A stretch of DNA of 64,000 nt from Halorubrum lipolyticum DSM 21995 (GTDB lineage: Archaea; Halobacteriota; Halobacteria; Halobacteriales; Haloferacaceae): positions 16,620-80,619 of the forward strand of contig NZ_AOJG01000009.1 in assembly GCF_000337375.1 (NCBI RefSeq), read 5' to 3'. Positions 1-9,714 of the stretch are shown one piece after another (within the stretch, counting starts at the first letter, position 1; the number at the start of each line of letters is the position of its first letter). Under the pieces are notes generated by a model, which saw only the letters and a list, made by a program, of their open reading frames with translations, had not been told where the DNA came from and made no database searches. Made by a program: the position numbers and the translations under genes.

Positions 1-983
1 ATCGCGCCGTCCGCCTCGGTCTCGATGCCGACGACCGGATTGCCGGTCTCGAACCGAACGCCCTCCGCGTCGAGCGCGTCGTACAGCCGGTCCTCCAGTC
101 TGAGCCCCGGGAGGCTCGGCGGCCCCATCGGGATCTCGAACGCGTCGGCGCCGAGCCGGTCGGACATCTCGGCGCGCACCGCGTCGCCCTCTTGATCGCC
201 GAGGAACGCCGGGAACCCGACGCGCTCGACGCGGTCGACGCCGCCCGCCTCGTCGACCACGTCGTGGAGGTGCGGCGCGACCGCCTTCGCCAGCGCCTCC
301 CGAGCGGGGACGCCGCCGATCTCCTCGTCGTGGTCGAGCGCCTTCGCGAGCCGGGTGACCTTCGTGTCGGCCCGGAACGCCTCGGCGAACTCCACCTCGG
401 CGCCGGCGACGTCGAAGGGCACTCCGGCCGCTTCCAGCCGCCCGGCGAACGCCCGCGCGTCGTACTCGGTCAGCGACCGGAAGCCGACGATCAGCGCGGG
501 TCGGTCGTCGCTCGCGATCCCCGCCTCGGCGGCGGCCGGGTAGCGCGCGGTCGGCTTCACGCTCCCGCCGAACGTCGGGAGAAGCGCGTTGCTGTCAGTG
601 TGGCCCCCGCGGTACGCGTCGCCCGCGAGGTCGTCGAACAGGTCGAACCCCTCGCGGAGCGCGTCGGCGCCGAGGATTTGGTAGGGGTGCGTCTCGGGGA
701 GCCGGCCGATAGCCTCGAAGGGGTCGGCGAGCGGCCCCTCGGGGTCGGGCCACTCGTCGCGGTCCAGCTCGCGGCCCGCGGTCGGCGGCCCCTCGCGTAA
801 GGGCTTCGCGGGCTCGGTGGCCGGCACGTACCCGAGCGCGTCGATCAGCCCGGAGGCCTGCCGGAGCGTGCTCGACTTGTGGGAGACTAAGCGCACGTCG
901 GCGCCCTCGCGGGCCGCCGCGACAGCCGAGGTGATCGCCGCCAGCCCGCCGCCGACGACGAGCACGTCGCTCTCGATCGCCAT
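1..983 (-). CDS. glpB: Anaerobic glycerol-3-phosphate dehydrogenase subunit B (partial)
   Basis: Flavoprotein subunit that passes electrons from the GlpA dehydrogenase toward the membrane GlpC subunit. About 327 codons are visible; the C-terminus lies beyond the left edge. The N-terminus has a dinucleotide-binding start (VLVVGGGLAA), and an internal stretch reading SNALLPTFGGSVKPT is typical of GlpB. The ATG at 983 overlaps the glpA stop codon by one base (TGATG on the minus strand), so the two are co-translated. glpC would be expected just off the edge. Identification rests on the family motifs plus the glpA-glpK context. Confidence 0.9.
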   Translation of the reverse strand, partial: MAIESDVLVVGGGLAAITSAVAAAREGADVRLVSHKSSTLRQASGLIDALGYVPATEPAKPLREGPPTAGRELDRDEWPDPEGPLADPFEAIGRLPETHPYQILGADALREGFDLFDDLAGDAYRGGHTDSNALLPTFGGSVKPTARYPAAAEAGIASDDRPALIVGFRSLTEYDARAFAGRLEAAGVPFDVAGAEVEFAEAFRADTKVTRLAKALDHDEEIGGVPAREALAKAVAPHLHDVVDEAGGVDRVERVGFPAFLGDQEGDAVRAEMSDRLGADAFEIPMGPPSLPGLRLEDRLYDALDAEGVRFETGNPVVGIETEADGA

Positions 984-2791
984 CAGATCCCCCCGTCGGT
1001 CGCCGCGTCGTCATCTGCGCGGCCCCCGTCGGTCGCCGCGTCGTCATCTGCGCGGCCCCCGTCGGTTGCGGCGGCTCCGGATTCGCCGCCTCTGCTCCCG
1101 TCGGACCCGACCGGTTCGGTTTCGGCACCCGCGTCGAAGGCGCCGAAGTCGACCTCGTCGTCGAGGCTCGCCGGGTCGCCGTCGCGGTTCATCGTCGTCG
1201 CGTGCAGCAGGTGGTTCAACATCGCCTGCGAGAGCTGCCGCCCCCAGAGCGCGTGGCGCTGGCCCTTCCAACGCTCCTGGTACAGCTCGTCTTCCGCGTC
1301 GCGGACGACCGGCTCCGGGTACTCCTGAGCCAGTTCCGCGGCGATCCGGTGCGAGCAGAACCCGCCCTGACAGTTACCCATCGAGGCGCGGGTGCGCAGG
1401 CGGACCGCGTTGAGGTCGCTGCCCGCGTCGCCGATGGCGTCCTGCACCTCGGCGCGCGTGACGCCCTCGCACTCGCAGACGACCGGGTTGGGGTCGTACT
1501 CGTCGAGCACGTCGTCGGCGCGCGAGCCGAGCCGCTGGCCCGATCGCCGCGCGACGGGCGACCGGAGCCCGAACTCGTCCATCAGCTCCTCCATGCGCGC
1601 CTCGCTCTCCGACCCCGGCAGCGGCGCCTCGGCGGTGTCGCAGGTCGCGTCGTGGCCGAGCGCGTCGCAGACGTGATCCGAGATGGACTCGGCCATCATG
1701 CGGTAGGTGGTGAGCTTCCCGCCGACGATGGTCGTCATCCCCGGGAGGTCGTCGCGGTCGCCGTGGTCCAAGAGGAAGTAGTCGCGCGTGATGTCGGTCG
1801 GGTCCTCGGTGCCGGTTCCCGGCGGTTCGTACAGGGGACGGACGCCCCAGAAGGAGCGGAGCGTCCGGGCGTCTTCGAGCGCCGGGACCAACTCCGAGAG
1901 CGTCTCGATCATCAGGTCGACCTCCCACTCCTCCTCGGGGTAGTCCTCGGGGTCGTCCACCTCCTCGTCGGTCGTGCCGAGGATGCAGGCGGTCTCGTGG
2001 GGAACGATGATGTCGGCGTCGCCCTTGGGACGGCAGCGGTTGATCACCGTGTCGACCTGCCGGGTGTTCATCACCGTCATCACGCCCTTCGAGGGGCGCA
2101 CCTCCACGTCGACGCCGGCCATCTCGCCGACGTTGCCCGCCCACGCGCCGGTCGCGTTGACGACGTGGCGCGCGCGGATCTCCTCGGTCGTCCCGGGCTC
2201 GCGGTGGACGCGCTTCCCGGGCCCCGTCTCGTGTTCGATCTCGACGCCGACGATCTCGCCGTCCTCGACGAGCACGTCGGTCACCGGGGCGTGGGTCTCG
2301 ACGCGCGCGCCGTGCTCGCGGGCGTCCGCCGCGTTCGCGACGCAGAGCCGGAAGGGGTCGACCGCGCCGTCCGGCAGCGCGATCGCCTTCTCCACGTCGC
2401 GCGCGAGGTACGGCTCGCGTCGCCGGGCCTCCTCGCCGTCGATAACCTCGGCCGGGATGTCGCACGCGCGACAGCCCTCGAGCTTCTCCTGGAAGTACTC
2501 CTCGGAGTCCTCGGGGCGCTTGACGAACATCCCGCCCGTCTCCTCGACGCAGTGGCCCGCGATGTCGCGGAGCACCCGGTTCTCTTCGATACACTCGCGC
2601 GCGCTCTTCTGGTCGGAGACCGCGTACCGACCTCCGCTGTGTAAGAGCCCGTGCATTCGCCCCGTCGTGCCGTGCGTCAGGTTCCCCTTCTCGACGAGCA
2701 CCGCGTCGAGCCCCCGCCGCGCGAGGTCCCTGACGACGCCGCACCCCGTCGATCCCCCACCGACGACGACGACGTCCACCTGTTGGTCCAT
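983..2791 (-). CDS. glpA: Anaerobic glycerol-3-phosphate dehydrogenase subunit A
   Basis: FAD-dependent oxidation of glycerol-3-phosphate to dihydroxyacetone phosphate, the second step of glycerol catabolism in haloarchaea. The product is 602 aa. It has an N-terminal FAD-binding GGGSTGCG motif (residues 11-18), a DAO-type oxidoreductase core, and a C-terminal BFD-like [2Fe-2S] domain with Cys439, Cys441, Cys474 and Cys479. The last ~60 residues are a low-complexity acidic tail made in part by a perfect 33-bp tandem repeat; this is beyond the usual family length and probably disordered. The gene is divergent from glpK across a 467-bp region and overlaps glpB by one base. Confidence 0.95.
   Translation of the reverse strand: MDQQVDVVVVGGGSTGCGVVRDLARRGLDAVLVEKGNLTHGTTGRMHGLLHSGGRYAVSDQKSARECIEENRVLRDIAGHCVEETGGMFVKRPEDSEEYFQEKLEGCRACDIPAEVIDGEEARRREPYLARDVEKAIALPDGAVDPFRLCVANAADAREHGARVETHAPVTDVLVEDGEIVGVEIEHETGPGKRVHREPGTTEEIRARHVVNATGAWAGNVGEMAGVDVEVRPSKGVMTVMNTRQVDTVINRCRPKGDADIIVPHETACILGTTDEEVDDPEDYPEEEWEVDLMIETLSELVPALEDARTLRSFWGVRPLYEPPGTGTEDPTDITRDYFLLDHGDRDDLPGMTTIVGGKLTTYRMMAESISDHVCDALGHDATCDTAEAPLPGSESEARMEELMDEFGLRSPVARRSGQRLGSRADDVLDEYDPNPVVCECEGVTRAEVQDAIGDAGSDLNAVRLRTRASMGNCQGGFCSHRIAAELAQEYPEPVVRDAEDELYQERWKGQRHALWGRQLSQAMLNHLLHATTMNRDGDPASLDDEVDFGAFDAGAETEPVGSDGSRGGESGAAATDGGRADDDAATDGGRADDDAATDGGI
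991..1056. repeat. Two perfect 33-bp tandem copies in the glpA tail
   Basis: The unit occupies 991-1023 and again 1024-1056, with a third degenerate start at 1057. The period is a multiple of three, so each copy adds the 11 residues [11 protein letters not shown] to the GlpA C-terminus without breaking the frame. Confidence 0.9.
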
Positions 2792-3258
2792 GTCGATCCG
2801 GTCGGACCCCGCCCACTTTACTTTACCTCCTACGCGGAGTCACTCATAACAATCAGGGACGTTCAAGTAGTACAATCGTTGTCGGCGCCGGATTATTTAT
2901 ATAGTGTATTTTTCATTCGCGACGAAATTCGGATTTTAACAGGAAGATTATTATGGTAGTACATTATGTTCACGAGTGGCGTGGTAGCTTCCGTGAAGAT
3001 ATGTCGCGGCGGCGGCGACACCGCCACTCCGTCTGCGTCCGCTTCGTCGGCGTTCCGGCCGACTGCGGCGCCGTCGGAGGCTCCCGGCGTCGCCGGGAGA
3101 CCGTCGGTCGAGGCGCGGACGGCGACTCGATCGGCGGACGGGCGGAGACGGCGTCGCGCTCGACGGTCCGGGGGACGAACCGAGCCCCCGGTCGGCGCTC
3201 GCCGTGCGGTCTGCGCCGACGCCGCGAGCGGACCAGCGCCACAGGAGGGATCCAACAC
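2792..3258. promoter_or_regulatory. Divergent glpA/glpK control region
   Basis: This 467-bp gap contains no convincing gene. An AT-rich core at about 2888-2965 includes TTTATATA at 2896-2903, suitable as a minus-strand TATA box for glpAB, and further A/T runs up to 2955 that could serve glpK. The stretch 2970-3240 is GC-rich. It would form a leader of nearly 300 nt for glpK if transcription starts in the AT-rich core. No operator was identified with confidence. Confidence 0.5.
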
Positions 3259-4791
3259 ATGACACAGTATGTCGGTGCGATAGACCAAGGGACGACCGGC
3301 ACCCGGTTCATGGTTTTCGACCATGAGGGCCAGGTCGTCGCGAACGCGTACGAACAGCACGAACAGATCTACCCGAACCCGGGTTGGGTCGAGCACGACC
3401 CCATCGAGATCTGGGAGAACACGCAACAGGTCGTCCTCGACGGCCTCGCCGACGCGGGGCTGGAGGCGGACCAGCTCGACGCGATCGGGATCACGAACCA
3501 GCGCGAGACGACGATCGTCTGGGACAAGGACTCCGGGAAGCCGGTCCACAACGCGCTCGTCTGGCAGGACCGCCGGACGACCGACCGCGTCGAGGAGTTG
3601 CAGGAGGCGGGCAAGGTCGAGGAGATCCGCGAGAAGACCGGCCTCGAGGCCGACGCGTACTTCTCCGCGACCAAGACCGAGTGGATCCTCGACAACGCCG
3701 AGCCGCTCAAGATGCAGAGCTCGCGCGGCGGCGACCTCCGCGACCGGGCCCGCGAGGGCGAGCTCGTCATGGGGACGATCGACTCGTGGCTCATCTACAA
3801 CCTGACGGGCAACCACATCACCGACGTCACCAACGCCTCCCGGACGATGCTGTACAACATCCGGGATCTGGAGTGGGACGACGAGCTTCTCGATGAGTTC
3901 GACGTGCCGAAGGAGATGGTGCCCGAGGTACGACCCTCCTCCGACGAGGACTACTACGGTCACACCGACGCGGACGGCTTCCTCGGCGAGGAGGTCCCCG
4001 TCGCCGGCGCCCTGGGCGACCAGCAGGCCGCGCTGTTCGGCCAGACCTGCTTCGACGAGGGCGACGCGAAGAACACCTACGGCACCGGTTCGTTCTACCT
4101 GATGAACACGGGCAATGAGGCCGTCAAGTCCGACCACGGGCTCCTGACGACCATCGGGTTCCAGATGTCCGGCGAGCCCGTCCAGTACGCGCTGGAGGGG
4201 TCCATCTTCATCACCGGCGCCGCCATCGAGTGGCTCGAGGACGTCGACCTGATCAACAACGCGGCCCAGACCGCGGAGCTGGCGCGGTCGGTCGACTCGA
4301 CCGACGGCGTCTACATGGTCCCGGCGTTCACCGGGCTCGGCGCACCCCACTGGGACGGTCGCGCTCGCGGGACCATCGTCGGGATGACCCGCGGCACCGG
4401 CAAAGAGCACATCGTGCGGGCGACGCTCGAGAGCATCGCCTACCAGACCCGCGACGTGGCCGAGGCCATGGAAGCCGACTCCGGCGTGGAGACGACGAGC
4501 CTCCGGGTCGACGGCGGCGCGGTCAAGAACAACTTCCTCTGTCAGCTCCAGTCGGACATCATCCAGACGGAGATCGCCCGGCCGGAGGTCGACGAGACCA
4601 CGGCGCTCGGCTCGGCGTACGCCGCCGGCCTCGCCGTCGGCTACTGGGACAACGTCGACGAGCTGCGCGACAACTGGCAGATCGACCGGGAGTTCACGCC
4701 CGAGAAGGACCAGGCGGAGGTCGACAAGCTGTACAGCCGGTGGGACGACGCGGTCGAGAAGTCCCTCGACTGGGCACAGGAGGACGAGTAA
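3259..4791 (+). CDS. glpK: Glycerol kinase
   Basis: Phosphorylates glycerol to glycerol-3-phosphate, the entry step of glycerol use, which is a major carbon source from Dunaliella in salt lakes. The 510-aa product begins MTQYVGAIDQGTTGTRF, the FGGY-kinase phosphate-binding start, and has the later conserved GTGSFYLMNTG and LRVDGGAVKNN segments. The start at 3259 is supported by a clear Shine-Dalgarno sequence GGAGGG at 3244-3249. The frame stays open upstream to a GTG at 2953, but that extension is Arg-rich and outside the family. The stop TAA is immediately followed by the ATG of the next gene. Confidence 0.96.
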   Translation: MTQYVGAIDQGTTGTRFMVFDHEGQVVANAYEQHEQIYPNPGWVEHDPIEIWENTQQVVLDGLADAGLEADQLDAIGITNQRETTIVWDKDSGKPVHNALVWQDRRTTDRVEELQEAGKVEEIREKTGLEADAYFSATKTEWILDNAEPLKMQSSRGGDLRDRAREGELVMGTIDSWLIYNLTGNHITDVTNASRTMLYNIRDLEWDDELLDEFDVPKEMVPEVRPSSDEDYYGHTDADGFLGEEVPVAGALGDQQAALFGQTCFDEGDAKNTYGTGSFYLMNTGNEAVKSDHGLLTTIGFQMSGEPVQYALEGSIFITGAAIEWLEDVDLINNAAQTAELARSVDSTDGVYMVPAFTGLGAPHWDGRARGTIVGMTRGTGKEHIVRATLESIAYQTRDVAEAMEADSGVETTSLRVDGGAVKNNFLCQLQSDIIQTEIARPEVDETTALGSAYAAGLAVGYWDNVDELRDNWQIDREFTPEKDQAEVDKLYSRWDDAVEKSLDWAQEDE

Positions 4792-5880
4792 ATGAACGAG
4801 CTGCTGCTCCAGGTCCCGGTCATCGGGATGGAGGTCGAGCAGTTCCTCCTGCTCCTCATCACCGCGCTGGCGGGCGGGGCGTTCGGCGCCGCCATCGGCG
4901 CGCTGCCGGCGTTCATCTTCACCGGGTTCGTCGTCTTCCTCGGTGAGGGGATCAATATCCTCCAGAGCCAGATCTCCGAACTAGACGCGATCCCCGCCGG
5001 CGAACTGGCCGCGGGCATCACCGGCGTCATCGGGTTCGGGGCGATCACCGGTCCGCACATCGCGTTCGCGGGCGGCGTGGCCGCCTCGGCGTACGCGGGC
5101 AAAAAGTACCCCGAGATGAATCCCGCCGACGGCGGGTACCACTTCGGGAAGGACATCACGTACGCGTTCGGGACGAAGCCCGACATCCTCGCGGTGGGTG
5201 CGATCTTCGGCGTGATCGGTATGCTGTTCACGCAGGTCGCGAACGGCCTCTTCATCAACGTGCTCGAGATGACGCCGCCGACCGACTTCATCGCGGTGTC
5301 GGTGTTCGCGACGGCGTTCCTCGCCCGCCCCGTGTTCGGCTACCCGATCGTCGGGAAGCCGGCGGGCGACGGGCTCCTCGACATGTCGCCGTTCGAGCGC
5401 GGCGAGGACCACCCGAAGGCTGACAGCGACGAGGAACACGCCGGCCGGCCGGCGACCGAGCCGTGGCTCCCGCACCAGTACAAGTGGTCGGGCGTCACCG
5501 TCATCGGGCTCGTCGGCGGTATCCTCGGCGGTTACATCTGGCTGCAGACGGGGAGTATCTTCCTCGGCTACGCCATCTCCGCGATCAGCCTGCTGTTCCT
5601 CAACCTCGGCGTCGAGAAGATCCCGGTGACCCACCACATCACCCTTCTCGGTGCCGTCGGCGCGGTCGTCATCGATCCCGTCGCGGGGAGCGTCGTCGCG
5701 CTCCTGGCTGGCGGTGTGCTCGGTGCTCTCAGCGGCCTCGTGGGTGAGGTCACGCAGCGGATGTTCTACTCGCACTCCGGGACTCACGTGGACCCGCCGG
5801 CGATGGCCATCGCGATCATGATGCTCGCCGTCGGAATCCTCGGGATCCTCGGCGTACTGCCGAACGCCGGGTACCTCTAA
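4792..5880 (+). CDS. Multipass membrane protein downstream of glpK (putative glycerol facilitator)
   Basis: A 362-aa hydrophobic protein that starts on the base after the glpK stop codon, so it is in the same operon. It has several Gly/Ala-rich membrane segments in two halves (about residues 15-185 and 235-360) separated by a charged loop containing ERGEDHPKADSDEEH. It lacks the two NPA boxes of MIP/aquaporin GlpF. Proteins at this position in haloarchaea have been proposed to help glycerol uptake, but I know of no direct proof, so transport is inferred from position and topology. Confidence 0.6.
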   Translation: MNELLLQVPVIGMEVEQFLLLLITALAGGAFGAAIGALPAFIFTGFVVFLGEGINILQSQISELDAIPAGELAAGITGVIGFGAITGPHIAFAGGVAASAYAGKKYPEMNPADGGYHFGKDITYAFGTKPDILAVGAIFGVIGMLFTQVANGLFINVLEMTPPTDFIAVSVFATAFLARPVFGYPIVGKPAGDGLLDMSPFERGEDHPKADSDEEHAGRPATEPWLPHQYKWSGVTVIGLVGGILGGYIWLQTGSIFLGYAISAISLLFLNLGVEKIPVTHHITLLGAVGAVVIDPVAGSVVALLAGGVLGALSGLVGEVTQRMFYSHSGTHVDPPAMAIAIMMLAVGILGILGVLPNAGYL

Positions 5881-5919
5881 CCCCGACCGCGGGGGGTGAC
5901 CCGAATCGATCCCGCGGCG

Positions 5920-5940
5920 GCCCCGGAATTATTCCGGGGC
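5920..5940. other. Perfect palindrome after the glpK operon
   Basis: Two 10-bp arms, GCCCCGGAAT and ATTCCGGGGC, flank a single T. It lies 40 bp after the last gene of the operon in a GC-rich gap (5881-6144) with no gene. It could be a protein-binding site or part of a 3'-end structure. No T-tract follows it, so I do not call it a terminator. Confidence 0.45.
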
Positions 5941-6144
5941 GGTCCCGGAGCGATTCTGTGACACGTCGAACCGATTCGGCCGCGCGGCCCTCTCCGCCCG
6001 GTCGCAACGCACGCCGTACGCGCACATGACCGAGTCGCTGGACCCACCAATGAAACGCCACACGAGACGCGGCCGACGACCGGACCGAACCGGGAGCGAC
6101 CGCGCTTCGCATCGGACTTACCCGAGCACTGCGGAGGCCCGACC

Positions 6145-7317
6145 GTGAACATCGACGACCGGATCGAGCGGCGGCTCGGCTACGACGTCGGGGCCGGCGT
6201 CCTCGTCGATATCGACGCCGTCTCGCCGGTGTCGCACGTCGAGCCGCCGATCGGACGCGGGCCGGCGATCGAGCGGCTCCTCGACGTGCTCGAGCCGGCC
6301 TTCGCCGGGTCGCTCCCGCCGAGCGCCTACGTTCACGGGCCGAAGGGGAGCGGGAAGTCGGCGATTCTCTCCGCGCTGTTTCGGCGGCTCGCGTCCCACA
6401 GCGGTCCGCGTCGGGCGATACAGACGTCGACGCGCGCGGTCGAGCCGACCCTCCCCGGATTCGTCTACGTCGACGCGCGGGAGGCGTCGACGCGGTTCGC
6501 GCTCTACCACGCCGGGCTCGACGCGGTCAGCGACGAGTCGGTCCCCGAACACGGGATCGGCACGGACGAGCTGGTCGAGGCGCTGCGGGACGCCGTCGAC
6601 ACCGGACCTGACCTGGTCGTCGCGGTCGACCACACCAACGAGCCGGAGACGCCGAGTGCGGCGACCGTCGTCGAGTGGCTCACGGCCGTCAGCGACCGGG
6701 TCGTCCCGGTGTGTCTCGGCCGCGACGAGCCGGCGGCGATCGAGTGGGACCCGGAGGAGGCGGTGGGGTTCGAGCCGTACCGCCGGCACGTGCTCGTCGA
6801 GCTGTTGACGAGCCGGTGTTCCACCGGGCTCGGGCGCGACGCGCTCACCCACGACCAGATCCGCGAGGTCAGCGAGTGGGCCGACGGGGACGCGCACGAC
6901 GCGCTCGCCGCGGTCGCCGGCGCGGCGATCACCGCGGAGCGCGCGGGCGCTTCGACGGTTCGACCGGAGGACCTCGACGCGGGGATCGAGGCGGTCCCGC
7001 GCCCGGGCGTCGCGCTCGGGCGAGTCCTCGCGCTCTCGGAGAGCCGGCGTCGGCTGCTCTACGAGCTCGTGAGCCTGTCGGACGATGACCGGGCGTCGGT
7101 GAGCGCCGCGACGGAGACGATCGCCTCGCGGGAGGCGGTCGACCTGTCTCCCTCGACGGTGCGACGCGTCCTCTACGAGCTCGCGGACGCGGGCCTGCTC
7201 GACCGGGTGACTGCCCGGCGGAGCGGCGGGAAGGGACGACCGCCGAGCCGGCTCGTCCCGCGGTTCCCGACGCTCGTGTTCCGCGAGCTGTTCGACCGTC
7301 CCTCGTGGTCGGTCTGA
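6145..7317 (+). CDS. Divergent Orc1/Cdc6-like AAA ATPase
   Basis: A 390-aa protein with the Orc1/Cdc6 layout. It has an N-terminal segment, a Walker A motif GPKGSGKS at residues 65-72, an AAA core, and a C-terminal winged helix (SPSTVRRVLYELADAGLLDRV). The Walker B region reads VVAVDHTNE with Asp162 followed by His163 where initiators have Glu, so ATP hydrolysis may be impaired. No ORB repeats were noticed beside it, unlike the second orc gene at 39-40 kb. It is probably an accessory paralogue rather than the main initiator. Confidence 0.75.
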   Translation: MNIDDRIERRLGYDVGAGVLVDIDAVSPVSHVEPPIGRGPAIERLLDVLEPAFAGSLPPSAYVHGPKGSGKSAILSALFRRLASHSGPRRAIQTSTRAVEPTLPGFVYVDAREASTRFALYHAGLDAVSDESVPEHGIGTDELVEALRDAVDTGPDLVVAVDHTNEPETPSAATVVEWLTAVSDRVVPVCLGRDEPAAIEWDPEEAVGFEPYRRHVLVELLTSRCSTGLGRDALTHDQIREVSEWADGDAHDALAAVAGAAITAERAGASTVRPEDLDAGIEAVPRPGVALGRVLALSESRRRLLYELVSLSDDDRASVSAATETIASREAVDLSPSTVRRVLYELADAGLLDRVTARRSGGKGRPPSRLVPRFPTLVFRELFDRPSWSV

Positions 7318-7416
7318 GCGGACCCCACAGAGCCCGTCTCGTCCTCACTTTTCACCGTCATCTCCGCGGTCGACCGCGAACGCAAGACAGTTGCGCGTCG
7401 TCGCCTCACGTCCGGT

Positions 7417-8100
7417 ATGGTTCCGCCCCTCGCGCTGGACATCGACGGGACGCTGACGACGGCGAGCGGCCGGATCGACGCGCGAGCCTTCGAGCTGTTG
7501 CCGGAGTGGGACGCCCCGGTCGTGCTCGCGACCGGGAAGTCGTTCCCGTACCCGGTCGCGCTGGCGCACTTCCTCGGGCGCGCGGAGACCGTCGTCGCCG
7601 AGAACGGCGGCGTCGTGCACGTCGACGGCGAGACGGCGGTCCTCGGCGACCCCGACGCTCCGCGAGCCGTCGTCGAGGCGTTCCGCGAGCGCGGCGGCGA
7701 CCCCGGCTGGGGCGCCCGCGACACGGTGAACCGCTGGCGCGAGACGGAGGTGGCGCTGTCGCTCGACGCCGACGAGGCGCTGTTGCGCGAGGTCGCCGCG
7801 GCCGCCGGCGGCGACGTGGAGGTCGTCGACACCGGCTACGCGTACCACGTCAAATCGACCGGCGTGAGCAAAGGTCGCGGACTCGAACGGGTCGGCGACG
7901 CCCTCGGGATCGACCCCGGCGAGTTCGTCGCGGTCGGCGACAGCGAGAACGACGTGTCCACCTTCGCGGTCGCCGGCGAGTCGTACGCGGTCGCCAACGC
8001 CGACGCCGCCGCCCGCGACGCCGCGGATGTCGTGGTGGAGGAGTCGTACATGGACGGCACCGCGGGCGTGCTCGCCGAGCTCCGGGCGCGGGGCGAGTGA
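7417..8100 (+). CDS. Archaeal-type phosphoglycolate phosphatase (HAD superfamily)
   Basis: A 227-aa HAD hydrolase, likely hydrolysing 2-phosphoglycolate. HAD motif I is DIDGT near residues 8-12 with both catalytic aspartates, motif II is in the VLATGKS stretch, the conserved Lys is in YHVKSTGVSKG, and motif IV is GDSEND. The length and the compact C2-type cap match the archaeal phosphoglycolate phosphatase family, which is also close to sucrose- and mannosyl-phosphate phosphatases, so the substrate is not certain. Confidence 0.85.
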   Translation: MVPPLALDIDGTLTTASGRIDARAFELLPEWDAPVVLATGKSFPYPVALAHFLGRAETVVAENGGVVHVDGETAVLGDPDAPRAVVEAFRERGGDPGWGARDTVNRWRETEVALSLDADEALLREVAAAAGGDVEVVDTGYAYHVKSTGVSKGRGLERVGDALGIDPGEFVAVGDSENDVSTFAVAGESYAVANADAAARDAADVVVEESYMDGTAGVLAELRARGE

Positions 8101-8469
8101 CTGAGGACAGCGAGATCTCGGGCTCTGTCGAAACATCGTCTTTTTAAATACGATCTCCAATGAAACATGCAGTCGATCGGAGTTGCGAACTGAACGTGGC
8201 AAATATGTAATCATACATAAGCTTGGAGAGGTACGGCTAGCATTTCACGAGGCGACACCCCACAGATACCGAAGGGGTACGACGGGTTATACATCGATTT
8301 GAGACGAGATATACGAACGAATAATTGGTTTAGAGGCCGTGTAAAATGGATATTCGAGCAGTACGAGATATGCGAACTTGCGCAGATCTTCCGGGCTCAC
8401 GCGCCGTTGTTGTGCTCTTTTGAAATACAAGTCCAAATACTTATAATACAACTCGAAAAACACTAGGTG
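8101..8469. other. AT-rich intergenic stretch with a leaderless promoter
   Basis: No gene is supported in these 369 bp. The base composition is clearly lower in GC than the flanking core genes. CTTATAATAC at about 8440-8449 sits some 21-30 nt before the ATG at 8470, the right spacing for a TATA box of a leaderless transcript. A small palindrome, TATGTA-ATCA-TACATA, lies at 8204-8219. Confidence 0.5.
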
Positions 8470-9714
8470 ATGCCTGAACGACGACATTTTATTGCAACAA
8501 CCGGAGCGACTCTACTTACTGCAACCGCTGGTTGTACGGGAGCTTTACCCGGCGGGGACAGCTCACCCGACATCGAAACGACGGACGGTCCCGCCGAATT
8601 TGCGGTGTACGGCGCCACCTGGAGCGACAGCACCGACGTTACCGTCGATACGGACGCCACACTCGACATCACCATCGGAAACCGCGGTGGTGAACCAGGT
8701 GAACTAGAGTTTTCGGCGGCCGTCGAAAGCCTCCAAAGCGAAACGGCACCGCTCGTCACGGCCGAGACCTCTACGATCGAAGACGAAATCGCAAGCGGTG
8801 ACACTGTCACGGTCACAACTGAAACGATTAATTTCGACTACGCCGGCCGATACGAAGTGACGGGCTCGGACGAAACCGGCAGCCGAATCCCGGTTGCCGA
8901 CACCGCAGAAGCTGACTCCGAAATTGAAATTCTCCCGCGGCGCGCCTCAGGAGAAACGACACAGCAACTTGGTACCGATCTCAGGCTCGCCGTTGACCGG
9001 GTCACGTTCGAACAACACCTCCACTACGACACGAGCCGAAGCGTGCTCTTTGGAAGCGTTGACCGAGTCGGTGCTCACAGCGCGCTCGACGACCATACAC
9101 TGGCACTCGTCCACGTGACCGTCGAAAACGCCGGTAATAACGGAACGAGTCTCGATACGAGCAACTTCACGTTTGCCGGCGAGACCCCGCTCACAGACCT
9201 CGGTGGGTCGTCCCTCGACAGTGTCCGAGACATCGATGGCTCTTCGGTCCACGACGAGTCCGTGAACCCGGGCAGTTCAGTCACCGGCTGGATCCTGTTT
9301 AACGTCCCCCGAGACGCCATCGATGACACCCCCCTCGCATTCCACCGTGACTCCACAGCCGCCCCTGAAGACGTCATCTGGGACGTGGAGATCGGATCGG
9401 TTGATTTCCCCACCTTCGAACTCGTGGACATGACTGTCCCCACCGAACGCGCGGAGGGAACCCAAGAGTTCGAATTCACGATCGGTAACACGGGAGACGA
9501 TAGCGGAACGTTCCGTGGTGAAATCGAATGGCGCGAGGGCACGTCTGGAGACTGGGACGGGCTTCTGGAAGGGAACGCCGATCTGTCCGCCCGCATCCCC
9601 GCCGGCTCAGAGACCACCATCGCAACCAGCAGCGATAACGACGAGATGAGCAGCACGTACGAGTACCGATTGAACCCGTTCGGCGCGACGTTCGTCATCG
9701 AACCGAGCGAGTAG
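8470..9714 (+). CDS. Haloarchaeal Tat lipoprotein of unknown function
   Basis: A 414-aa secreted protein. The N-terminus has twin arginines (RRHFIATTGA, residues 4-13), a short hydrophobic stretch and a lipobox ending in Cys22 (TATAGC), so it should be exported folded through Tat and lipid-anchored outside. The mature part is beta-rich with repeated segments of the form VENAGNNGTS and TIGNTGDDSGTFRG, which resemble CARDB/DUF4352-like extracellular Ig-like folds. I preferred the ATG at 8470 over the GTG directly before it. Function unknown; it stands alone in an AT-rich pocket. Confidence 0.8.
   Translation: MPERRHFIATTGATLLTATAGCTGALPGGDSSPDIETTDGPAEFAVYGATWSDSTDVTVDTDATLDITIGNRGGEPGELEFSAAVESLQSETAPLVTAETSTIEDEIASGDTVTVTTETINFDYAGRYEVTGSDETGSRIPVADTAEADSEIEILPRRASGETTQQLGTDLRLAVDRVTFEQHLHYDTSRSVLFGSVDRVGAHSALDDHTLALVHVTVENAGNNGTSLDTSNFTFAGETPLTDLGGSSLDSVRDIDGSSVHDESVNPGSSVTGWILFNVPRDAIDDTPLAFHRDSTAAPEDVIWDVEIGSVDFPTFELVDMTVPTERAEGTQEFEFTIGNTGDDSGTFRGEIEWREGTSGDWDGLLEGNADLSARIPAGSETTIATSSDNDEMSSTYEYRLNPFGATFVIEPSE

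Noticed and set aside
1202-2644. Long plus-strand open frame opposite glpA
   Set aside because: It is the shadow of glpA in GC-rich DNA. Its composition (Arg, Val, Asp, Leu, His) is typical of antisense frames and no family features are visible.
2953-3258. In-frame 102-codon extension upstream of glpK from a GTG
   Set aside because: It is Arg/Ser-rich, unlike glycerol kinases, and a strong Shine-Dalgarno sequence sits just before the internal ATG at 3259.
2893-4410. Long minus-strand open frame opposite glpK
   Set aside because: Same reason: antisense to a well-identified gene with no motifs of its own.
8119-8150. Possible insertion-sequence end (GGCTCTGTCGAAAC) after the HAD phosphatase
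   Set aside because: It resembles IS6-type termini, but there is no matching inverted end and no transposase fragment in the following 350 bp.
8287-8487. 66-codon minus-strand frame in the AT-rich gap before the Tat lipoprotein
   Set aside because: It overlaps the promoter and start of the lipoprotein gene, and no family was recognised. Kept only as a possibility.
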